This document shows positions 9,125 through 16,630 of a DNA stretch of 34,260 bases, in pieces. The stretch is from Bacteroidia bacterium (GTDB lineage Bacteria > Bacteroidota > Bacteroidia > UKL13-3), in assembly GCA_023151275.1 (NCBI GenBank), contig JAKLJI010000029.1:3436-37695 (forward strand), written 5' to 3'. Numbering within the stretch: the stretch's first letter is position 1; every line of letters starts with the position of its first letter. Both the position numbers and the translations under genes were made by a program. A model generated the notes under the pieces. That model had not been told where the DNA came from, searched no databases, and saw only the letters and a list, made by a program, of their open reading frames with translations.

Positions 9125-9145
9125 AGTAAATTTCAAGTCCTTCGT

Positions 9146-9349
9146 TCAGGCCTTTTTGCAAGTGTTTAATCCAAAAGGAAGGTAAAGCGGACAAAAACTT
9201 ACCAAGCTGGTTAGTACAAATACAGCTCCCAGAATAAGCAAAATCAACCCAACTGTGCCTTCTACAATTCCTCCGAAATACAAACCTGCAAATAGAACAG
9301 CAACTATCACCCGGATAATTCTGTCTGTGTTTCCCATATTGGCTTTCAT
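9146..9349 (-). CDS. Small DUF2892 (YgaP-like) inner-membrane protein
   Basis: This 67-residue protein starts at ATG 9349 (MKANMGNTDRIIR); a TTG at 9367 in the same frame is less likely. The opening N(x)GxxDRxIR motif followed by two hydrophobic segments (roughly residues 13-27 and 32-50) with a short loop between them, and a terminal CPLYLPFGLNTC block, is the DUF2892 signature, also found as the membrane anchor of YgaP-type rhodanese proteins. Its function is unknown; the two cysteines in the C-terminal CPLY...NTC block are typical of the family. Upstream there is an exact -7 box and a CRP/FNR-like palindrome. A terminator follows directly, so it is probably a single-gene transcript. Confidence 0.85.
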   Translation of the reverse strand: MKANMGNTDRIIRVIVAVLFAGLYFGGIVEGTVGLILLILGAVFVLTSLVSFCPLYLPFGLNTCKKA

Positions 9350-9369
9350 TCTTTTCGTTATTAACAAAT

Positions 9370-9377
9370 CAAATGTA
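9370..9377 (-). promoter_or_regulatory. -7 box of the DUF2892 gene
   Basis: Read on the minus strand this is TACATTTG, an exact match to TAnnTTTG, 20 nt upstream of the ATG at 9349. It predicts a transcription start near 9364. No clear -33 element was found, which fits a promoter that depends on an activator bound at the nearby palindrome (9400-9415). Confidence 0.5.
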
Positions 9378-9399
9378 AACCCTTGGTCGGCTATTGAAC

Positions 9400-9415
9400 G
9401 GTGACTTTAGTCACA
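9400..9415. promoter_or_regulatory. CRP/FNR-family-like operator
   Basis: GGTGACTTTAGTCACA matches the CRP-type pattern TGTGA-N6-TCACA at nine of ten positions and includes the perfect palindrome GTGACTTTAGTCAC (9401-9414). Its centre lies about 43 bp upstream of the transcription start predicted from the -7 box at 9370-9377, the usual distance for a class II activator. The regulator is not in this window. Confidence 0.45.
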
Positions 9416-9426
9416 GCTAACAAAAA

Positions 9427-9975
9427 TCAATTTTGCAAGCCTGCTGAATACCCCGGATAAATCTGTGGACTTTGCGAAAATTCCGGCTTTACCGCAGCGC
9501 CTGCAATCTTCTCCTTCATGCGTTCAAATTCTGCCTGACTAATTTCAACCTTAGAAACAATTTCTCCTTTTTTATTCAATTCCAATTTTCCATAAGCTGG
9601 CATTTCCTGATTCTCTCTCACCAGGCTTGGGTCAATCAAGGGCAATCCCTCCACAGTAATACTTTCCTGACCGTAAATGTAAGGAATCCACCACAGGTTG
9701 GAATACACCACTCCATCCAACAGGGCCACACAGCCGGGTGTTGATTCAATGGCTTTATCTAGTGCCTCTTTTACGGTTACGTTTCCGGTAGGTATGATAA
9801 TAATCCAATGCACTTTGTCAATGCCTTCAACCCGTTGCTTTCCTCGTACAAAAGTAGAGGCTTTTGAAAAGTCAACATTCTTGGAGGAAATGAGCGTAAA
9901 ATCAAGGATCCGGTGTGTGCAAGACGCCAATAGCATTACGGAGAACAGGAGCAAAGAAATTTTGGTAGGCTTCAT
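9427..9975 (-). CDS. Uncharacterised lipoprotein
   Basis: This 182-residue protein starts at ATG 9975, where MKPTKISLLLFSVMLLASC gives a lipoprotein signal with lipobox LASC and lipidated Cys19. The upstream extension to 10020 (with no such signal) is rejected. The mature part contains SSKNVDFSK, HWIIIIPTG (about residues 58-66), a segment VKEALDKAIESTPGC, and LLDGVVYSNLWWIPYIYG, a pattern typical of small envelope lipoproteins in which a helix with Cys precedes an amphipathic strand pair. I do not recognise the family with confidence. A C-terminal GEIVSKVEISQAEFERMKEKIAG segment is predicted helical. No operon partner: the next gene downstream (9349) has its own promoter. Confidence 0.8.
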   Translation of the reverse strand: MKPTKISLLLFSVMLLASCTHRILDFTLISSKNVDFSKASTFVRGKQRVEGIDKVHWIIIIPTGNVTVKEALDKAIESTPGCVALLDGVVYSNLWWIPYIYGQESITVEGLPLIDPSLVRENQEMPAYGKLELNKKGEIVSKVEISQAEFERMKEKIAGAAVKPEFSQSPQIYPGYSAGLQN

Positions 9976-10390
9976 AATTAAAAAATTTGGGATGGATGAT
10001 AGAAATTCGAAACTATCCATTTCCCCTGGTTATTCAAGTAAAATTTCGGTCTGAGGATGGGCAGGAAAGCTTAGGTTTTTTTTGAATAGAAAGGGCCATC
10101 TTTCAACCCTGCTGATTTTGAACAACAATTCAGATTAGCCAAAGGCTTTGAAATCCCAATCGTTCCTATTTCCAAAAAGCCATTGCTGTGAGCCATAGTC
10201 CTGGTTCACCAAGTTGATTCGTACAAGAAATAAAACTCCTGGCTGATTCCAACTCAAAAAATGACATTGCCATCAAAACGATTCCACTTCCCATCCTGTT
10301 AAATCACTCAAAGCTGCGAACAGAAAATCCAAGTCCACGTTTCAAACCTGAACCTGGTATTTTCCTGTATATTCGCGCGAAAAAAACACC
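9976..10390. other. Non-coding region before the YbaB gene
   Basis: Nothing recognisable apart from TATATTCG at 10368-10375, a one-mismatch -7 box that could serve the YbaB gene. The rest has no long open frame, RNA gene or repeat that I can support. Confidence 0.5.
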
Positions 10391-10693
10391 ATGTTTGGAA
10401 AATTAGCAGAAGCCAAAAAAATGGCTGAAGAAATGAAGCAAAAACTGGCAGCCATTGAAGTTGAGGGCGTTGCAGATGGAGGAAAGGTAAAGGTGCGCGC
10501 CAATGGTAATAAAGAAGTTACTGCCATTGAAATTGCTCCCGAATTATTGAAACCAGAGAACAAGGAGGAAGTTGAGGAACTCCTTCAAGCTGCAATTAAC
10601 CGGGCAGTTAGTCAGGCCGAAGGAATCTCGGCTGCCGAAATGCGTTCCATGATGGGAACCATGATGCCCGGAATTGGAAACCTGTTTTCTTAA
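10391..10693 (+). CDS. ybaB: YbaB/EbfC-family nucleoid-associated protein
   Basis: The 100-residue protein has the usual family length and plan: a helical N-terminus (MFGKLAEAKKMAEEMKQKLA), a central strand region with the conserved VEGVADGGKVKVRANGNKEV pattern (about residues 24-43), IEIAPELL, then the EVEELLQAAINRAVSQA helix and a Met/Gly-rich tail. YbaB/EbfC proteins are tweezer-shaped dimers that bind DNA without strong sequence preference and are often encoded beside dnaX and recR; here neither neighbour is present. The gene stands alone upstream of gcvP, with 103 bp between them and no obvious terminator, so partial read-through is possible. Confidence 0.95.
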   Translation: MFGKLAEAKKMAEEMKQKLAAIEVEGVADGGKVKVRANGNKEVTAIEIAPELLKPENKEEVEELLQAAINRAVSQAEGISAAEMRSMMGTMMPGIGNLFS

Positions 10694-10796
10694 TTAGCAC
10701 TTTTCCGGTGCAAAGAATCTGAATAAAATCAGAAACCTCAATCAAGCAGAAACTTAAATTCGCAGGCAATTTAGAAACAAAGTCATTACGTTTAAT

Positions 10797-13655
10797 ATGC
10801 AAACCAAAGCCAACCACCGCGACGAGTTCATATACCGTCACATTTCCCCCATGGCCAACGAAACGGAAGCCATGCTGAAAACCATTGGTGTGGATAGTCT
10901 GGATCAATTGATTGATGAGACTATTCCTTCCCATATCCGGTTAAAAAATCGCATGAACCTTCCGGCAGCCATGTCAGAACAGGAGCTGTTAACATTCCTG
11001 GCAGAGGTGGCTTCTAAAAACAAACTGTACACCAATTACCTGGGTCAGGGTTATTACGGCACCTATACTCCCGGAGTTATCCTGAGAAACATCCTCGAAA
11101 ATCCGGGATGGTACACCGCCTACACGCCTTATCAGGCCGAAATTGCGCAGGGTCGCCTGGAAGCTTTGCTCAATTACCAAACCATGATTATCGACCTTAC
11201 CGGTATGGAGATTGCAAATGCCTCCTTGCTGGATGAAGGAACTGCCGCAGCCGAGGCTATGCATATGCTTCATGCCGAAACCAAAAAAGAATCGGCTACC
11301 AAATTCTTCGTTTCAGAACTGTGCTTCCCGCAAACCATTGATGTACTCAAAACCCGCACCGAGCCCATTGGCGTGGAATTGGTAATTGGAAACCACGAAA
11401 CTGTTCAGTTTGACGATACTTATTTCGGCGCCTTGATTCAATACCCCGCCGGAAATGGTCAGGTATTCGACTATTCAGCGTTTATGGAAAAGGCAAAAGC
11501 CGCTGGTGTAATGGTTGCTGTTGCTGCCGATTTGCTTGGCCTTACATTACTTACACCTCCCGGACAATGGGGTGCGGATGTAGTGGTTGGTTCGGCTCAA
11601 CGTTTTGGTGTTCCTATGGGATATGGCGGACCACATGCCGGATATTTTGCAACCAAAGACGCCTACAAACGTCAAATGCCAGGTCGTCTTATTGGTGTGT
11701 CAATTGATTCCCAAGGCAACCGTGCATTGCGCATGGCGCTTCAAACCCGCGAACAACATATCAAGCGCGAAAAAGCTACTTCCAATATCTGTACGGCGCA
11801 GGTTCTGCTTTCTATCATGGCTTCCATGTATGGAGTTTACCATGGACCAAAAGGTTTAAAAGGAATTGCAGGCCGTGTTCATGGACTTGCTACACAATTT
11901 GCAAAAGCCCTTCAAGGCAATGGCATTAAGCTTAGCAATGCGCATTACTTCGACACCTTAACCTTTGAAGTGGCCGATGCTTCAAAAATTTACGAGGCTT
12001 GCCTTGCTGCCGAAATCAACATTGCAAAAGTAGATGCAACGCATATCCGGATTTCTGTTGATGAAACACATACAGCTGAGCAACTTTCAAAATTAGCTTC
12101 AGTAATCTGTGGTAAAGCGGTATTGGTTGAACAACTTGCAGAAGTATCATTAAGCGTGCCTGAAAGCATGACCCGTACTTCAGATTTCATGACACATCCT
12201 GTGTTCAATTCTTACCACAGCGAGCACGAAATGCTCAGGTATATCAAATCATTGGAAGCTAAAGACCTTTCACTTTGCCATTCCATGATTCCACTGGGCT
12301 CTTGTACCATGAAGCTAAACGCTACTAGCGAAATGGTTCCTGTAACCATGCCTGGCTTTGGCTTATTGCATCCATTCATTCCAAGAAATCAGGCTGAAGG
12401 ATATACTCAAATCTTCAAAGAACTTACCCATGCACTCAAAGAAGTAACAGGATTTGCAGGTATTAGCTTACAACCCAATGCAGGTGCTCAAGGCGAATAC
12501 GCTGGTTTGATGGTGATTCGCGAGTACTTCAAAGCCAAAGGTGAATCACACAGAAATATTGCTTTGATTCCTTCATCGGCACACGGAACAAACCCTGCTA
12601 GTGCGGCCATGGCCGGTATGAAAGTGGTAGTTACAAAAACCCTTGAAAATGGGTATGTAGATATTGAGGACTTGCGTGCTAAAGCCATTGAACACAAAGA
12701 CAACTTGGCTTGTTTGATGATAACCTATCCTTCCACCTATGGAATCTTTGAAGAGCAAATTACAGAGGTTTGTGATTTGATTCACCAAAACGGTGGTCAG
12801 GTGTACATGGATGGAGCCAATATGAATGCCCAGGTTGGTTTAACCAGTCCTGCCAACATTGGAGCCGACGTTTGTCACTTGAACCTGCATAAAACATTCT
12901 GCATTCCTCATGGTGGTGGTGGCCCTGGTATGGGACCAATTGGCGTTGCTGCTCATTTAGTTCCTTTCCTTCCTGGACACAGCGTGGTTGATATGGAAGG
13001 TGGAAACCAATCCATGACAGCTGTTTCTGCGGCCCCTTGGGGAAGTGCATCTATTCTGCTTATCTCTTACGCTTATATCCGCATGATGGGCACTGAAGGA
13101 TTGGAAAACGCTACCAAGTATGCCATCTTAAATGCAAACTACATCAAAGCCCGTCTTGAAAAAGATTATCAAATCTTGTACGTAGGAAGCAAAGGACGCT
13201 GCGCCCACGAAATGATTCTGGATACCCGCGTATTCAAAGGAAGCACCGGTGTTGAAGCAGAAGACATCGCAAAACGCTTGATGGATTATGGCTTCCACGC
13301 ACCTACTATGAGCTTCCCAGTTGCAGGTACCATCATGATTGAGCCAACTGAAAGTGAGCCCAAAGCTGAACTCGACAGGTTCTGTGATGCCATGTTAGCC
13401 ATCATGGAGGAAGTGAGAGCCATTGAAAACGGTACTGCAGATAAAAAGGACAACATGCTGAAAAATGCGCCGCATACCGCAGATATGGTCACAGCAGATA
13501 CCTGGGAACATGCTTACAGCCGTCAACAAGCCGTATATCCATTGCCTTATGTAAAAGCCGCTAAATTCTGGCCAACCGTTGGAAGGGTTAACAATACACA
13601 TGGTGATAGAAATCTAATTTGTGCGTGTTTGCCTATTGAAGCTTACATGAACTAA
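10797..13655 (+). CDS. gcvP: Glycine dehydrogenase (decarboxylating), P-protein
   Basis: At 952 residues this is a full-length, single-chain P-protein of the glycine cleavage system. It decarboxylates glycine with pyridoxal phosphate and passes the aminomethyl group to the lipoyl arm of GcvH. The two homologous halves are visible: the N-terminal half with the [16 protein letters not shown] and [15 protein letters not shown] blocks (about residues 83-120), and the C-terminal half with [10 protein letters not shown] and the cofactor lysine (about K699) in the [20 protein letters not shown] motif. Glycine-rich GGPG follows as in characterised enzymes. The gene is not beside gcvT or gcvH. A strong terminator lies 25 bp after the stop. 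No damage seen. Confidence 0.98.
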   Translation: MQTKANHRDEFIYRHISPMANETEAMLKTIGVDSLDQLIDETIPSHIRLKNRMNLPAAMSEQELLTFLAEVASKNKLYTNYLGQGYYGTYTPGVILRNILENPGWYTAYTPYQAEIAQGRLEALLNYQTMIIDLTGMEIANASLLDEGTAAAEAMHMLHAETKKESATKFFVSELCFPQTIDVLKTRTEPIGVELVIGNHETVQFDDTYFGALIQYPAGNGQVFDYSAFMEKAKAAGVMVAVAADLLGLTLLTPPGQWGADVVVGSAQRFGVPMGYGGPHAGYFATKDAYKRQMPGRLIGVSIDSQGNRALRMALQTREQHIKREKATSNICTAQVLLSIMASMYGVYHGPKGLKGIAGRVHGLATQFAKALQGNGIKLSNAHYFDTLTFEVADASKIYEACLAAEINIAKVDATHIRISVDETHTAEQLSKLASVICGKAVLVEQLAEVSLSVPESMTRTSDFMTHPVFNSYHSEHEMLRYIKSLEAKDLSLCHSMIPLGSCTMKLNATSEMVPVTMPGFGLLHPFIPRNQAEGYTQIFKELTHALKEVTGFAGISLQPNAGAQGEYAGLMVIREYFKAKGESHRNIALIPSSAHGTNPASAAMAGMKVVVTKTLENGYVDIEDLRAKAIEHKDNLACLMITYPSTYGIFEEQITEVCDLIHQNGGQVYMDGANMNAQVGLTSPANIGADVCHLNLHKTFCIPHGGGGPGMGPIGVAAHLVPFLPGHSVVDMEGGNQSMTAVSAAPWGSASILLISYAYIRMMGTEGLENATKYAILNANYIKARLEKDYQILYVGSKGRCAHEMILDTRVFKGSTGVEAEDIAKRLMDYGFHAPTMSFPVAGTIMIEPTESEPKAELDRFCDAMLAIMEEVRAIENGTADKKDNMLKNAPHTADMVTADTWEHAYSRQQAVYPLPYVKAAKFWPTVGRVNNTHGDRNLICACLPIEAYMN

Positions 13656-13674
13656 TTCATAACTTTCACTTCAT

Positions 13675-13708
13675 AGAAAAAGCGCCGGCAAGCCGGCGCT
13701 TTTTTTTG
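13675..13708 (+). terminator. Intrinsic terminator of gcvP
   Basis: AGCGCCGGC (13681-13689) pairs perfectly with GCCGGCGCT (13692-13700), followed by eight T. The stem is also preceded by A residues, so it may act weakly in reverse. Confidence 0.92.
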
Positions 13709-13860
13709 TTTAAGTCCATTCAACTAAGGAGGCAAAACAACATCATTCCAAAATTAAATCATTGACCCATTTTGAGAATTAGGCCCAATTTAAAACAAAA
13801 TGGCTCTTCGATAAAACTACAAAATTATGATTTTCATATACTTGTAAAAAATGGTCCGAT

Positions 13861-13896
13861 TTTTTCTTGTTAACTACCAAAACTCAACAAGAAAAA
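13861..13896 (+). promoter_or_regulatory. Leader hairpin at the LruC gene start
   Basis: TTTTTCTTGTT (13861-13871) is an exact reverse complement of AACAAGAAAAA (13886-13896), with a 14-nt loop. The right arm covers the purine-rich ribosome-binding region and the A of the ATG at 13896. A weak -7 candidate (TATACTTG, about 13838-13845) would place the hairpin inside the transcript. Confidence 0.4.
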
Positions 13897-15914
13897 TGAA
13901 CGTTAAAATTATTGCCGCTCTAACCATTATTGGACTAGCATCTTGCAAAAAAGGATTGGTAGAAAAATACGAAAACTCTCAGGAAACTTCCGTTTTTTCT
14001 GAAGTAAAATCCATGAGCGACCTTAAGGTACCTGCCGGATTTAATTGGGCGACAACTAAGACCATTCAGGTAAATATTCAGTTGAAGGATAGTAAAGATG
14101 AGGCTGTAAAAGGCGCAAGCATTTACTTAATGAATGATGGATATGTTAATGGGGGAAAAGTAGTATTAAGCGGCGCCTTGGATGCGAATGGTGAATTCAA
14201 CGCAAGCATTGAAGTACCTGCCTTCCAAAACGAAATTGTAATAAACAGTTCATACAAAGGTATTCCGGAAGATATTTTAGTCCACATTTCGGGTAATACA
14301 GCAATTGCGCGCTTAGGTGGCTCAAAACCAGCACCACTTAACACGGTACAATCAAAAGAACCAATTCCAACAGCATTGGGAAAAAGCTCAGGAAACAAAT
14401 TCAATGTTTTGCCTTCATCAAGAACATGGACAAGTGGCACAGATGGTGGAGTTCCCAATTATTTAGAAACACCAAATGATTTTATTTCAAGCACACTTTT
14501 GGCACAAATAAACACAGCACTTCCAAGTGGAAGAGCAATACCTTCAAACTCCCCTTTACTTGCAGAAAATGGAATTCGTGTAATTAAAGTTACTCAACTC
14601 GCTGAAGTATTTGTAACTTTTGTAAGCGAAGGAGCTTCCTACAAAAACGCCTTGTTCTATTATACCTACAATGAAAACAATCCTCCTGCTAGTCTTGAAG
14701 CTATAAGCAATTATACCGTGGTATTTCCAAACACTTCGTTCTCCGGTTCAGGCGGCGGATTACTGCCCGGACATAAAGTGAAACTTGGCGTATTTCCTGC
14801 CGGAACTGTAATCGGATATGGCATTGCAGCTAATGGATGGAAAGGAAATTCTGAAGGATTCAATGGCGTAACAAATGGTCTTTGGACAGTATTTGGCGAA
14901 AAGCAATTCAACCCCGAAACAAACCCTTCATTAAAACAACATATGGTTTTATTGAATGATGCCGCAAATCATCGTATTGTAATGGGATTTGAAGACATCA
15001 AAAGAGATTTAAACAATTGCGATCACGACTTTAATGATGTTATGTTCTATACTACATCAAACCCTTTTAATGCCATTGATGATGAAGATATAACACCGTT
15101 GCCACCCGTTACAGATACTGATGAAGACGGGGTAGATGATACCGAAGATGATTACCCTACAGATCCCAACAAAGCCTTTAACAATTACACAGGTACCGGT
15201 TCTGTTGCATTTGAAGACCAATGGCCATCAACAGGAGATTACGACTTGAATGATGTTGTAATGAACTATTCATACAATGTAATCACCAATGCCCAAAATA
15301 AAGTTGTTCGCGTGGAGGGTAATACCACTTTAAGAGCAACAGGCGGAGCATTCCAAAATGGATTTGGAATCCAATTCCCGGTTGAGCGTTCTAAGGTTAG
15401 TAACGTTTCAGGTGCTACTCTTGAGGCTGGGCAAAACAAAGCAGTTTTGGTTCTTTTCCAAAACATGCGCCAGGAAATGGTAAGCTGGAATACAATACGT
15501 GGCGGAGCGACAAGTGCTGCCAAAAACTATTCCATTTCATTTGATATCAGCAATGGACCATCACTTTCTCAATTTGGCTTAGGCGTTTACAATCCTTTTA
15601 TTTGGAATGGAAGTATGGGAAGAGGATATGAAATCCACCTTCCGGGCAAACAACCTACAGACCTCGCAAGTCCTACCGCTTTTGGAACAGGTAGAGATGG
15701 AAGCAATGTACAAAGTGGCGACACCTATGTTAGTAAAACAAATCGTTTACCATGGGCCATTCAAACCCCTGCGAATTTCAGTTACCCGGTTGAAAAAGCA
15801 GATATCAACTCAGCATATACCAAGTTTGCAAGTTGGGTGCAATCCGGAGGAAGTCTATTCGGAGATTGGTATCTACCCAATTCAGGTTATAGAAACAGCG
15901 AGAACATCTATTAA
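13896..15914 (+). CDS. LruC-domain lipoprotein (DUF4114 + DUF4842)
   Basis: The start at ATG 13896 gives a lipoprotein signal (MNVKIIAALTIIGLASCKK, lipidated Cys17); the open frame extends 15 codons further up without any signal. The 672-residue protein has an Ig/carboxypeptidase-like N-terminal region (KTIQVNIQLKDSKDEAVKGA), a middle domain ending in MGFEDIKRDLNNCDHDFNDV (DUF4114-type; about residues 367-386), then an acidic Ca-binding-like linker (TDTDEDGVDDTEDD) leading to the C-terminal LruC domain with YDLNDVVMNYSYNV. Proteins of this group, named after Leptospira LruC, are exposed or outer-membrane-associated in Bacteroidota and spirochaetes; their molecular job is unknown. DxDxDG acid clusters suggest calcium binding. 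It is transcribed alone: terminators lie on both sides. Confidence 0.9.
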   Translation: MNVKIIAALTIIGLASCKKGLVEKYENSQETSVFSEVKSMSDLKVPAGFNWATTKTIQVNIQLKDSKDEAVKGASIYLMNDGYVNGGKVVLSGALDANGEFNASIEVPAFQNEIVINSSYKGIPEDILVHISGNTAIARLGGSKPAPLNTVQSKEPIPTALGKSSGNKFNVLPSSRTWTSGTDGGVPNYLETPNDFISSTLLAQINTALPSGRAIPSNSPLLAENGIRVIKVTQLAEVFVTFVSEGASYKNALFYYTYNENNPPASLEAISNYTVVFPNTSFSGSGGGLLPGHKVKLGVFPAGTVIGYGIAANGWKGNSEGFNGVTNGLWTVFGEKQFNPETNPSLKQHMVLLNDAANHRIVMGFEDIKRDLNNCDHDFNDVMFYTTSNPFNAIDDEDITPLPPVTDTDEDGVDDTEDDYPTDPNKAFNNYTGTGSVAFEDQWPSTGDYDLNDVVMNYSYNVITNAQNKVVRVEGNTTLRATGGAFQNGFGIQFPVERSKVSNVSGATLEAGQNKAVLVLFQNMRQEMVSWNTIRGGATSAAKNYSISFDISNGPSLSQFGLGVYNPFIWNGSMGRGYEIHLPGKQPTDLASPTAFGTGRDGSNVQSGDTYVSKTNRLPWAIQTPANFSYPVEKADINSAYTKFASWVQSGGSLFGDWYLPNSGYRNSENIY

Positions 15915-15929
15915 TAAAGTTGAGTTTTG

Positions 15930-15973
15930 AACGAAAGAAGGGCGCCGCAAGCGGCGCCCTTCTTTCGTTTTTA
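15930..15973 (+). terminator. Very strong intrinsic terminator after LruC gene
   Basis: A 19-bp perfect stem (15930-15948 with 15951-15969, inner part GGCGCCGC/GCGGCGCC) with a minimal loop is followed by a T-run. It starts 15 bp after the stop codon. Confidence 0.93.
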
Positions 15974-16097
15974 GAATCTCCCCCCATTCATGTAAAGCCG
16001 GAGGAAACCCGCTTGCTTGTGTTTTATGTGTTACCTTTTATTAGTCTAAAAAACTATCAAATCTAATTAACCACAAGCTTCCATTTGCGCTTATTCG

Positions 16098-16595
16098 CTA
16101 TTCGAGTTCAATTAAGACAGCATTCTTCTCAACCGCCTGTCTGGGCTCCACAGCAATGCGCTTAATCACCCCTTCCCCATCCGCTTTAATTACATTCTCC
16201 ATCTTCATCGCTTCCAACACCAGCAAGGCGTCGCCCTTTTTAATTGAATCTCCAACGTTGGCCATTATCCGCAATACCAATCCCGGCATTGGAGCCTTCA
16301 CATTGTTGGCTTTATGGGTCATCAATTTATCTAAGCCTAACTGACTCAATAGCGCATCATATTCATCGCGAATTTGAACGGTTTGCTTGTTCCCATTCAC
16401 CAGGATAGTCATATTTTTCCCACTTTCATCCTTCTCCAGCAATTCAATATTTAGCGATTGCCTGTTCAGAATCATGTGGAATTTATTGGGCTCCAAGCGC
16501 ACAATATCCGCTTCGGTAAGTTGTCCGTTTAAGAGTACCTGACCTTTTTTCAGGTCAAACTGAATGTGTTGATCGTTTACTTGAATGTTCAGCAT
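16098..16595 (-). CDS. Biotin carboxyl carrier protein (biotin/lipoyl domain)
   Basis: The 165-residue protein carries a C-terminal biotinyl domain with the canonical EAMKMEN motif; the biotinylated lysine is about K131. The preceding APMPGLVLRIMANVGDSIKKGD block (about 101-122) is the first half of that domain. The N-terminal ~90 residues are a small beta-rich domain found in acyl-CoA or pyruvate carboxylase carrier subunits of Bacteroidota. It carries CO2 on biotin between a biotin carboxylase and a carboxyltransferase. Those partners are not next to it, so the substrate (acetyl-, propionyl-CoA or pyruvate) cannot be assigned. It is divergent from the aminopeptidase gene with only 35 bp between the two start codons, so their promoters must overlap. 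Confidence 0.92.
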   Translation of the reverse strand: MLNIQVNDQHIQFDLKKGQVLLNGQLTEADIVRLEPNKFHMILNRQSLNIELLEKDESGKNMTILVNGNKQTVQIRDEYDALLSQLGLDKLMTHKANNVKAPMPGLVLRIMANVGDSIKKGDALLVLEAMKMENVIKADGEGVIKRIAVEPRQAVEKNAVLIELE

Positions 16596-16630
16596 CGCTA
16601 AATTTTTAGTTTATTGCGGGGGTAAGTGCC

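Larger units (their letters stand above)
8589..9145. other. Non-coding region upstream of the giant surface gene
   Basis: It contains a GC-rich palindromic element (8784-8861) and the terminator at 9087-9124. GCAAATTA at 8606-8613 (TAATTTGC read on the minus strand) lies 17 nt before the surface-protein ATG and is a weak -7 candidate. An open frame at 8620-8811 crosses the palindrome and has no protein-like character. Confidence 0.55.

Noticed and set aside
8973-9194. Minus-strand frame overlapping the DUF2892 gene's end
   Set aside because: It reads through the terminator (poly-K and poly-F stretches) and overlaps a well-supported gene.
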